In this document: positions 1 to 6,395 of the stretch, one piece after another
Layout: each line of letters begins with the position of its first letter
How positions within the stretch are numbered: position 1 is the first letter of the stretch
Assembly: GCA_007132635.1 (NCBI GenBank)
Contig: SLOG01000242.1
Location: 1-9,803, forward strand
Direction: 5' to 3'
Length of the DNA stretch: 9,803 bases
DNA from: Limnochordia bacterium
GTDB lineage: Bacteria > Bacillota > Limnochordia > Darwinibacteriales > SLO01
Notes under the pieces: generated by a model
What the model saw: only the letters and a program-made list of their open reading frames with translations
Database searches by the model: none
What the model was told of the DNA's origin: nothing
Position numbers and translations under genes: made by a program

Positions 1-7
1 ATAAAAA

Positions 8-36
8 TTGACAGGCTTTTCTCGGTGCTCGAAACT
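8..36 (+). promoter_or_regulatory. Possible sigma-70-type promoter of the transporter operon (weak)
   Basis: A perfect TTGACA -35 hexamer lies at 8-13. At the ideal 17-base spacing the -10 position (31-36) reads GAAACT, which keeps only the A at position 2, the A at position 4 and the final T of TATAAT. It would start transcription roughly 20 bases upstream of the first permease gene. The -10 is poor, so this may be chance, and the true promoter may lie upstream of the window. Confidence 0.25.
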
Positions 37-46
37 TTTGTGCGAA

Positions 47-55
47 AGAGGTGAT
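47..55 (+). promoter_or_regulatory. Ribosome binding site that fixes the start of the first permease
   Basis: AGAGGTGAT contains eight bases (GAGGTGAT) complementary to the 3' end of 16S rRNA. An in-frame TTG at 55 overlaps this site and could not be used with it, whereas the ATG at 64 lies 8 bases downstream of its end. This decides the start at 64. Confidence 0.75.
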
Positions 56-63
56 TGTATCTA

Positions 64-1047
64 ATGTGGGCCTTTCTACTCCGGCGGATCGTCTATATGA
101 TTCCGACTCTTGTAGTCATCTCCATCGTTTCTTTCATTCTGATTCAACTCCCCCCAGGAGATTACCTGACCGCATACATCGCCACGCTCTCGGCTAGCGG
201 GGATGCCGTAGACGAAGCACTTGCCGCGTCTCTGCGCCGCCAGTACGGTTTGGATCAGCCTATCTATGTGCAGTACTACCGTTGGATTTCAGGGATATTT
301 CGCGGGAATTTCGGCTACTCGTTTGAGTGGAACCAGCCGGTGCGAAGTCTCATCGGCGAACGCTTGGCCCTATCTATCGTTGTATCTGTTGCCTCCCTCC
401 TATTTTCTTGGGCTATCGCCTTACCCATTGGGATATACTCCGCGGTACGCCAGTACTCGGTATTCGATTACATATTTACGTTTATCGGGTTTATCGGCGT
501 GTCCATTCCGAATTTTCTGTTGGCCCTTGTGTTGATGTACCTTGCGAATCGGCACTTTGGACTCAGTGTAGGTGGACTGTTCTCAGCGGAGTTTGTCAAC
601 GCGCCTTGGAGTATGGCCCGCGTTTTGGATATGGGGCGCCACTTGATCTTACCCATGGTCATCATCGGTATGGCTAGTACGACGGGTCTTATTCGCATCA
701 TGCGGGCTAATCTGCTGGACGAACTGCGGCGGCCCTATGTGGAGACGGCTAGGGCAAAAGGTATGAAACGAGTTCGCCTCGTCCTGAAATACCCCGTCCG
801 CATTGCTTTGAATCCCTTTATCAGTACCGTTGGTTTCATACTACCCCAGATTATCTCTGGCGAGATCATTGTCTCCGTTGTTCTCAGCTTGCCAACTGCA
901 GGACCACTGCTTTTGCGAGCTCTGCTCAGCCAAGACATGTATCTGGCAGGAAGCTTTGTGCTGCTGTTGGCTACCTTAACAGTCATCGGCATGTTGCTGT
1001 CTGACATTCTGCTAGCATGGTTGGATCCTCGGATTCGCTATGAATAA
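64..1047 (+). CDS. ABC transporter permease, OppB/DppB type
   Basis: First of the two inner-membrane channel subunits of an Opp/Dpp-superfamily importer, 327 residues from the ATG at 64, a normal length for the family. The N-terminus is typical: a short LLRRI basic patch, then a first membrane helix at about 8-28. Five further helices can be read at about 103-127, 134-160, 193-212, 252-275 and 295-319. Between helices 1 and 2 is the usual extracytoplasmic segment with QYGLDQPIYVQYYRW (60-74) and GNFGYSF (81-87). The cytoplasmic EAA loop that docks on the ATPase is at about 223-247 (PYVETARAKGMKR, then LKYPVRIALNP). The C-terminus DPRIRYE is characteristic of the family. The next gene follows after 26 bases, so the two are co-transcribed. 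The substrate cannot be read from this subunit; oligopeptide and oligosaccharide importers look alike here. Confidence 0.95.
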   Translation: MWAFLLRRIVYMIPTLVVISIVSFILIQLPPGDYLTAYIATLSASGDAVDEALAASLRRQYGLDQPIYVQYYRWISGIFRGNFGYSFEWNQPVRSLIGERLALSIVVSVASLLFSWAIALPIGIYSAVRQYSVFDYIFTFIGFIGVSIPNFLLALVLMYLANRHFGLSVGGLFSAEFVNAPWSMARVLDMGRHLILPMVIIGMASTTGLIRIMRANLLDELRRPYVETARAKGMKRVRLVLKYPVRIALNPFISTVGFILPQIISGEIIVSVVLSLPTAGPLLLRALLSQDMYLAGSFVLLLATLTVIGMLLSDILLAWLDPRIRYE

Positions 1048-1073
1048 TTGGTTTTTAGGGGGGTCTATCGCGA

Positions 1074-2249
1074 ATGCCTGACAAAAAGCCCAACGAACCT
1101 TTGGAACGTCTAGATCCGAATACGAAAGAAAAACCAAAGATCGAACAACTCGATCCTGCAAAGGATCGCGCGTATGTGGCTTCTCAGTGGCAATTAATGT
1201 GGTGGAAATTCATCCGCCACCGTTTGGCCGTCATCTCGGCAGTAGTCATTGTTCTGCTGTACGGAACAGCCATTTTCGCTGAGTTTATCGCTCCGTACAA
1301 CCCACAAAGACGCACCGGAAACCCGTATTCTGGTCCTGTTGTGCCGCAATTTCGCCATGAGGACGGTTTTCAGCTGCGCCCATTTGTCTACGGCTTAACC
1401 AGCGAAATGGACATGACCACCTTCCGGCGCGTCTATGTCTTGGATGAGACAGAGCAGTACTCTCTACAGTTTTTTGTCCGCGGTGAGCCCTACAAACTCT
1501 TTGGGTTTATCCCGGCCGATCTTCGCCTCTTCGGTGTTGAAGAAGGCGGAGCCATTTACCTCATGGGCACGGACCAACTCGGAAGAGATGTGTTCTCGCG
1601 AGTAATCTATGGGGCCCGAATCTCCTTATCCATTGGCTTGGTGGGAGTGGTCCTCGGCCTGATCTTGGGCATCTTCTTCGGAGGAATATCCGGATATTTT
1701 GGCGGTATCACCGACATGGTTGTGCAGAGGATCATTGAAATTCTACGTTCGTTTCCATCGATCCCACTCTGGATGGCTTTGGCCGCAGCGCTGCCTGCAG
1801 ACTGGTCACCAATCTTGGTGTATTTCGGGATTACCGTGATTTTATCGCTCATTGGCTGGACAGGCCTGGCTCGCGTCGTGCGCGGACGTTTCCTGTCCCT
1901 GCGAGGCGAGGACTTCGTATTGGCTGCCCGTTTGTCAGGAGCCTCTGAAGCCCGAGTTATCCGGAAACACATGCTGCCATCGTTTATGAGCCATATCATC
2001 GCTTCCATGACGTTAGCGATCCCCGGCATGATTCTGGCAGAAACCTCCCTTAGTTTCTTAGGAATTGGTTTGCGGCCTCCGGTGGTCAGTTGGGGGGTTT
2101 TGCTGCAGGATGCGCAGAACATACACGCTGTCGCCATGGCCCCTTGGCTCATGTACCCAGGCCTAGCTGTTGTTGTCGCTGTCCTGGCCTTCAACTTTGT
2201 AGGCGACGGCCTGCGGGATGCGGCAGACCCGTATTCGAGTGCCACTTAA
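1074..2249 (+). CDS. ABC transporter permease, OppC/DppC type, with extra extracytoplasmic domain
   Basis: Second channel subunit, 391 residues against about 280-310 for ordinary DppC/OppC. The ATG at 1074 is preceded by AGGGGGG (1057-1063). Residues 1-45 are a charged, proline- and lysine-rich cytoplasmic tail. Helix 1 is at about 51-73 and ends in the family phrase EFIAPYNP. Residues 80-160 form an insert rich in aromatic and charged residues (FFVRGEPYKLFGFIPADL at 133-150) before the conserved core motif GTDQLGRDVFSRVIYGAR (165-182). Core helices lie at about 184-205, 228-242, 246-268, 306-326 and 356-378. The EAA loop (DFVLAARLSGASEARVI, 280-296) docks on the ATPases. LSFLGIGLRPP and the C-terminal NFVGDGLRDAADP are standard. 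The long insert is known to me from one subgroup of Opp-like importers and probably contacts the large binding proteins encoded downstream; that contact is inferred. Confidence 0.95.
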   Translation: MPDKKPNEPLERLDPNTKEKPKIEQLDPAKDRAYVASQWQLMWWKFIRHRLAVISAVVIVLLYGTAIFAEFIAPYNPQRRTGNPYSGPVVPQFRHEDGFQLRPFVYGLTSEMDMTTFRRVYVLDETEQYSLQFFVRGEPYKLFGFIPADLRLFGVEEGGAIYLMGTDQLGRDVFSRVIYGARISLSIGLVGVVLGLILGIFFGGISGYFGGITDMVVQRIIEILRSFPSIPLWMALAAALPADWSPILVYFGITVILSLIGWTGLARVVRGRFLSLRGEDFVLAARLSGASEARVIRKHMLPSFMSHIIASMTLAIPGMILAETSLSFLGIGLRPPVVSWGVLLQDAQNIHAVAMAPWLMYPGLAVVVAVLAFNFVGDGLRDAADPYSSAT

Positions 2250-2260
2250 GAGCCACATAA

Positions 2261-2268
2261 AAGGGGGG
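2261..2268 (+). promoter_or_regulatory. Ribosome binding site selecting a GTG start for the OppD-type ATPase
   Basis: AAGGGGGG ends 6 bases before the GTG at 2275. The upstream in-frame ATG at 2218 lies inside the end of the preceding permease gene, has no such site, and would add 19 residues not typical of OppD. GTG at 2275 is therefore preferred. Confidence 0.75.
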
Positions 2269-2274
2269 AAGACG

Positions 2275-3327
2275 GTGGAGCAGGATATTCTCATTAAAAT
2301 CCGCGATCTTCACGTTCATTTTCAGACCCGCGAGGGCACGGTTCGTGCTCTCACCGGGGTGGACTTAGATATCAGTCGGGGTGAAACGCTTGGTCTTGTT
2401 GGGGAGAGCGGCTGCGGAAAAAGTATGACCGCACGCTCTATCCTCAACATGGTGCCCTTTCCCGGTCGGATCATCGAAGGACGAATCGAGCTGTACCAGA
2501 AGAGCAATGGTGCAGTAAAAACGATTGACATAACCAGCCTAGGCGAAGAAAGCCAGGCTATTCGGCAGATACGCGGCAAAGACGTCGCGATGATCTTCCA
2601 AGAACCGATGACCTCACTCAGTCCTGTGCACACTATCGGAAACCAAATAATCGAAGCGATTCGCCTGCACACGCAGGTGTCGGAACAAGAAGCGCTGCGC
2701 CGGGCCGTGGAAATGCTGGACCTAGTGGGAATTCCTGACGCCAGAAGCCGCGTCAGTACGTATCCCTTTGAACTCAGCGGGGGCATGCGCCAGCGCGCGA
2801 TGATCGCAATGTCGCTCTCGTGCAATCCCAGTCTGCTGATCGCCGATGAACCGACGACAGCATTGGATGTAACCATCCAAGCGCAGATTTTAGAACTGCT
2901 TGTTCGCATGCAGGAACAGCTTCACATGACCATTCTCATGATTACGCATAACCTTGGTGTTGTCGCCTCCATGGCCCACCGTGTCGCCGTGATGTATCTT
3001 GGGAAGGTTGTGGAAGAGGCTACAGTCGACGAGATCTTCCACAACCCGATGCATCCTTACACCAGGGCGCTGCTGCAATCCATTCCGAAAGTGGGCGAAA
3101 AGACCAGCGAGCGCCTGTGGGCGATCGTAGGAAACATTCCCGATCCCTTCCTGGTTGTTCCTGGATGCCCATTCCACCCTCGCTGCCCCAGCTACATGCA
3201 GGGTAAATGCGAAAAAGAAATCCCAACCCTTCAAGAGATCAAACCCGACCACAAAGTCAGCTGTTTGCTGTACAAGGATGAGAAGTCATCCGCTAGGACC
3301 GGCGCAGAGGAGGGGGTGAGCCGATGA
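2275..3327 (+). CDS. ABC transporter ATP-binding protein, OppD/DppD type
   Basis: One of two ATPases that power the importer on the cytoplasmic face, 350 residues from the GTG at 2275, close to the usual OppD length. Visible motifs: Walker A GESGCGKS (43-50), Q-loop Q109 in MIFQEPMTSLSP, signature LSGGMRQR (167-174), Walker B LLIADEP (187-193) with catalytic E192, D-loop ALDV (196-199) and switch histidine H225. The switch region reads ITHNLGVV; most relatives have ITHDLGVV. The C-terminal oligo_HPY domain begins at about 255 (NPMHPYTRALLQSIP) and carries C298, C304, C312 and C330, the spacing linked in DppD-type proteins to an iron-sulphur cluster. The product ends in a short polar tail and its stop overlaps the next gene's ATG, which implies translational coupling with the partner ATPase. 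Confidence 0.95.
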   Translation: MEQDILIKIRDLHVHFQTREGTVRALTGVDLDISRGETLGLVGESGCGKSMTARSILNMVPFPGRIIEGRIELYQKSNGAVKTIDITSLGEESQAIRQIRGKDVAMIFQEPMTSLSPVHTIGNQIIEAIRLHTQVSEQEALRRAVEMLDLVGIPDARSRVSTYPFELSGGMRQRAMIAMSLSCNPSLLIADEPTTALDVTIQAQILELLVRMQEQLHMTILMITHNLGVVASMAHRVAVMYLGKVVEEATVDEIFHNPMHPYTRALLQSIPKVGEKTSERLWAIVGNIPDPFLVVPGCPFHPRCPSYMQGKCEKEIPTLQEIKPDHKVSCLLYKDEKSSARTGAEEGVSR

Positions 3328-4352
3328 ATGCCGAGACACTCGTGCAAGTCACGAATCTGAAGAAATACTTCCCTATCTACCGAGGCCTCCTACGTTCGCA
3401 TATCGGTGACGTCAAAGCGGTAGACGATGTGTCTTTCAGCATCAAGAAAGGGGAAACCCTCGGATTAGTTGGCGAAAGCGGCTGCGGCAAGACAACAACT
3501 GGCCGCACGATTCTGCGAGCCATTGAACCAACGGCAGGCGAAATACTCATGAACAGCGATCAAGGAGCCATGAACATCACCAAGCTCGACCGCGTCGACT
3601 TGCGCCGAGCCCGGAAACGCATGCAGATGATTTTCCAGGATCCCTACTCGTCCCTCAATCCTCGCATGACGGTACAGGAAATCGTGTCTGAACCCCTCAT
3701 CTGCTACGAAATGGGCAGCGCCGAGGAGATCCGTCAGCGGGTGAGCGACCTGTTAAACGTGGTCGGCCTAGACCCTCGCTTCATGGCTCGGTATCCTCAC
3801 GCCTTCAGCGGCGGCCAGCGGCAGAGAATTGGCATTGCTCGTGCTTTGGCGCTTAACCCTGACCTCATCATCGCTGATGAGTCGGTCTCTGCCTTGGATG
3901 TCTCTATCCAAGCACAAGTGCTTAACTTACTTCAAGATCTGCAGCAGCAGTTTGATCTGACTTACTTGTTCATTGCCCATGACTTGGGTGTTGTAGAGCA
4001 TATCTGCGACAGGGTGGCGGTGATGTATGTGGGCAAAATGGTAGAACTGGCCGGCACAGAAGAGATCTTCCACCATCCCAAACATCCCTATGTGGAAGCC
4101 CTGTTGTCCGCTGTGCCGCGGCCGGATCCCCGCTACACCCTCAAGCGCATGGTAATGAAGGGCGAAGTCGCGGATCCGTCTCGCCGACCGCCAGGCTGTG
4201 CCTTTCATCCTCGGTGCCGTTACGCCAAGGAAATCTGTAAGACAGACGAACCGCCTCTAGTGGACGCAGCGAAAAACGGCAGCAGCGAACACCAAGCCGC
4301 CTGTCACTTTGCTGAAGAACTACAGTTAGCTGGGGTTTCCGCCACAGCATAG
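3324..4352 (+). CDS. ABC transporter ATP-binding protein, OppF/DppF type
   Basis: Second ATPase, 342 residues, expected to pair with the OppD-type protein as a heterodimer. It starts at the ATG of an ATGA overlap, with a purine-rich SD (GAGGAGGGGGTGA, 3307-3319) inside the end of the previous gene. Residues 7-34 show the OppF hallmark: VQVTNLKKYFPIYRGLL, then KAVDDVSF. Motifs: Walker A GESGCGKTT (50-58), Q-loop Q105 in MIFQDPYSSLNPRM, signature FSGGQRQR (161-168), Walker B LIIADE (181-186) with E186, D-loop ALDVS (190-194) and switch histidine H219. Residue 187 is Ser where ADEPVSALD with Pro is usual. The oligo_HPY tail includes HPKHPYVEALLSAVP (251-265) and C292, C298, C305 and C327. This is the last gene before a 109-base gap, so the translocator genes form one tight block and the binding proteins another. 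Confidence 0.95.
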   Translation: MNAETLVQVTNLKKYFPIYRGLLRSHIGDVKAVDDVSFSIKKGETLGLVGESGCGKTTTGRTILRAIEPTAGEILMNSDQGAMNITKLDRVDLRRARKRMQMIFQDPYSSLNPRMTVQEIVSEPLICYEMGSAEEIRQRVSDLLNVVGLDPRFMARYPHAFSGGQRQRIGIARALALNPDLIIADESVSALDVSIQAQVLNLLQDLQQQFDLTYLFIAHDLGVVEHICDRVAVMYVGKMVELAGTEEIFHHPKHPYVEALLSAVPRPDPRYTLKRMVMKGEVADPSRRPPGCAFHPRCRYAKEICKTDEPPLVDAAKNGSSEHQAACHFAEELQLAGVSATA

Positions 4353-4461
4353 ACCTCGGCGCCCTTTGTCCTGACCGAATTCTGCAACCGCAAGGGGGTG
4401 ATGCACTCACGAAACCGCTGTCGGCGTAAATTTAGCGATTTGAAGGGAGCGATACTAAAAA
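4353..4461 (+). other. Gap between ATPase and binding-protein genes with an orphan SD-like site
   Basis: This is the largest gap in the + strand gene cluster (109 bases). It holds AAGGGGGTGAT at 4392-4402, as strong as the true SD sites nearby, but no ATG, GTG or TTG follows at a workable distance. The real SD for the binding protein is AAGGGAG (4443-4449). I see no T-tract terminator and no convincing promoter; TAAATT at 4427-4432 could be a -10 but has no matching -35. The gap may hold a separate 5' leader for the binding-protein genes. Confidence 0.3.
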
Positions 4462-6339
4462 ATGAAGACGCGTTACATTTTGTGGACTGCTTTAGCCCTA
4501 ACACTAATGCTTTCCGGAATGGGTTTGGCGCAATACAACGAGGCTCCATTGCTGGCCGAGCGAGTAGCGTCAGGAGAACTGCCGTCTGTCGAAGAACGGC
4601 TTCCTGTCGAACCATTAGTCGTAGTGCCATTTGATGACATCGGCCAATACGGAGGCGTGTGGCGTCGTGCGGCATTGGGTACTGGCGATGTGCAGCTTTC
4701 GGCCCGTCTGAGTTACGAGACACTCGTTCGCTGGAATCTTGAGGGTTCGGACGTCATGCCCAATGTCGCCAAGTCCTATGAAGTCGATGAAGAAAACCGC
4801 ATCTTCACCTTCCATCTGCGTGAAGGCATGAAGTGGTCAGACGGTCATCCTTTCACGGCTGCCGATTTCGAGTTTTGGTGGGAATCGGGTATTCTCAATG
4901 AAGATCTCCACCCTGTGGCACCGTCTTGGCTGCTGCGCGAAGGCGAGCTGCCTGAGTTCAGAGTATTAGATGATTATACCATCCAATTTGAGTACGCAGT
5001 GCCCTATGGTGTCTTTTTGCGCCAGATGGCCTACCACGGCGAAGGCGTAACGCAGTGGCCTAAACACTACCTAAGTCAGTACCATCCCGACTATGTAGAT
5101 GCGGACACCCTGCAGGCCATGGCCGAAGAGACGCAGCGTGAAGCGTGGTACCAGCTCTTTTGGGATCAGCGCGATGCCCGGCGTAATCTGGACATGCCAG
5201 TCATCTGGGCATGGGTGCCAACAGTGCCGGCGCCAGCGACGACCCAGATAGCAGAGCGCAACCCCTATTACTGGAAGGTCGATCCCCAGGGCAATCAGCT
5301 GCCTTACATCGACACCATGATCCATGACGTTGTCGAGAATGCCGAAGTGCTCAACCTGCGGGCTGCTACAGGTGAAATCGATATGCAGCTCCGTCACATT
5401 ATGTGGGATAACCTCCCCATTTTCGTAGACAACGCCGAACGCCACAACTTCCGCATTCTGCAGTGGAGTGCAGCCGAGGCTAGTAACTACATGCTGTACC
5501 CGAACATGTTCCACGACAACCCCGTCAAGCAGGACCTTTTCCGCAATCCTGATTTCCGGCGGGCTCTCTCGATGGCCATTGACCGGGAAGAGATCCAAAT
5601 GCTGGCGTATGTTGGCCTGGGAAGGACGCGCCAAGGGGGCGTCATCCAAATGTCGCCGTTTTACGTTGAAGGCTCCGACCAGTGGTATGCAGAGCGTGAC
5701 CTTGATGCTGCCAACGCACTGCTGGATGCATTGGGTATGGATCAACGGGATTCCGGCGGTTACCGACTTGGCCCGGATGGCGAGCGGTTCAGCATCAATA
5801 TTGTCCTGGCTCCAGTCTTTGGCCCCTGGCCTCGTGTTACGGAGATGATCGTAGACTATTGGTCGGATATAGGCATCCGTGCCGTGGCCGATGTTGTCGA
5901 ACGTTCCCTTCATGCGCAGCGTTCGGGGGCAGGCGATTACGATTATTCGGTCTGGACCAACGACCGCGGCCTCACACCGGATGTTGACCCTCTGTTCCTC
6001 CTGCCGGGCCGCGGCCAAGCGGTGCAATCTCCTTGGTTCGACTGGTTTGCTACTAGCGGCCGACGCGGCGAAGCCCCACCGGATGGACCTATCCGCGAAG
6101 CCTACGATCTGTACTCCGCTGTGCTCAATGCAGAGGACAATGACGAGCTGATCGCGCTCATGCAGGAGCTTGTGAAGCTGAACAACTCGCAGTTGTGGTA
6201 CACGGGCGTCGTCGGTGACCTGCCCCACGTCGTGATTGTGGCCGGTGACATGTACAACGTTCCGGAAGTAGCCCCGTCCGATTGGCTGCAGAAGACTCCT
6301 GGCAATACCTGGCCCGAACAGTACTCCCGTCGTCCGTAA
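4462..6339 (+). CDS. Extracellular solute-binding protein, family 5 (first of a tandem pair)
   Basis: Ligand receptor of the importer, 625 residues, exported. Residues 1-23 form a signal peptide: basic start MKTR, hydrophobic core 6-18, then GLA before Q24, a signal-peptidase-I site. There is no lipobox cysteine, so it is not a lipoprotein. The mature start (NEAPLLAERVASGELPSVEERLP, in parts at 26-48) followed by YGGVWRR (63-69) marks the long subgroup of family 5 proteins. The family signature lies at about 113-136 (FTFHLREGMKWSDGHPFTAA). Other landmarks are RNPYYWKVD (266-274), GNQLPYID (277-284), GEIDMQLRH (304-312) and RRALSMAIDREEI (366-378). The start ATG has SD AAGGGAG 12 bases upstream. 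It is paralogous to the next gene, with only three visible indels of 1-2 residues. Family members bind peptides, nickel or oligosaccharides; the subgroup and the nearby amylase favour a sugar, but that is inference. Confidence 0.93.
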   Translation: MKTRYILWTALALTLMLSGMGLAQYNEAPLLAERVASGELPSVEERLPVEPLVVVPFDDIGQYGGVWRRAALGTGDVQLSARLSYETLVRWNLEGSDVMPNVAKSYEVDEENRIFTFHLREGMKWSDGHPFTAADFEFWWESGILNEDLHPVAPSWLLREGELPEFRVLDDYTIQFEYAVPYGVFLRQMAYHGEGVTQWPKHYLSQYHPDYVDADTLQAMAEETQREAWYQLFWDQRDARRNLDMPVIWAWVPTVPAPATTQIAERNPYYWKVDPQGNQLPYIDTMIHDVVENAEVLNLRAATGEIDMQLRHIMWDNLPIFVDNAERHNFRILQWSAAEASNYMLYPNMFHDNPVKQDLFRNPDFRRALSMAIDREEIQMLAYVGLGRTRQGGVIQMSPFYVEGSDQWYAERDLDAANALLDALGMDQRDSGGYRLGPDGERFSINIVLAPVFGPWPRVTEMIVDYWSDIGIRAVADVVERSLHAQRSGAGDYDYSVWTNDRGLTPDVDPLFLLPGRGQAVQSPWFDWFATSGRRGEAPPDGPIREAYDLYSAVLNAEDNDELIALMQELVKLNNSQLWYTGVVGDLPHVVIVAGDMYNVPEVAPSDWLQKTPGNTWPEQYSRRP

Positions 6340-6348
6340 CTCGAGTCC

Positions 6349-6372
6349 TGGGGAGGCCTGCAGGCCTCCCCA
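6349..6372 (+). promoter_or_regulatory. Perfect 24-bp palindrome between the two binding-protein genes
   Basis: The 24 bases are their own reverse complement. As RNA they fold into a 10-bp GC-rich stem (TGGGGAGGCC, 6349-6358, with its complement at 6363-6372) and a TGCA loop. It begins 10 bases after the first gene's stop. The bases that follow (CTTAAGAAAGG) give no T-tract, so it is not a classical intrinsic terminator. The second gene's SD begins only 7 bases after the stem. A role as partial terminator, mRNA-stabilising hairpin or operator is possible. Confidence 0.6.
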
Positions 6373-6378
6373 CTTAAG

Positions 6379-6386
6379 AAAGGAGA
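6379..6386 (+). promoter_or_regulatory. Ribosome binding site of the second binding-protein gene
   Basis: AAAGGAGA lies 10 bases before the ATG at 6396 (counted from AGGAG) and 7 before an in-frame TTG at 6393. Both are reachable. ATG is preferred as the stronger codon and because it gives a normal MKK signal-peptide start; TTG would add one Met. Confidence 0.7.
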
Positions 6387-6395
6387 ACGAAATTG

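Noticed and set aside
1..54. Open frame from the window edge ending in TGA at 52-54, possibly the end of an upstream gene
   Set aside because: Only 17 codons are visible, with no recognisable sequence; a -35-like hexamer lies within it. It cannot be supported either way.
1607..2245. 212-codon open frame on the - strand opposite the OppC-type permease
   Set aside because: Antisense shadow of a well-supported gene; the translation is rich in Pro, Arg and Lys and shows no domain.
2218..2274. Upstream ATG extension of the OppD-type ATPase
   Set aside because: It would overlap the end of the permease gene and has no SD, while GTG at 2275 has a strong SD at a normal distance.
4398..4634. 78-codon + strand frame beginning GTG-ATG just ahead of the first binding protein
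   Set aside because: The SD-like sequence overlaps its start codons, most of it overlaps the binding-protein signal peptide and mature region in another frame, and the translation looks random (Arg/Ser-rich).
5071..6228. Long open frame (385 codons) on the - strand, opposite the first binding-protein gene
   Set aside because: It lies wholly antisense to a clear family 5 gene, the translation has no recognisable motif, and it is explained by codon composition of the sense gene.
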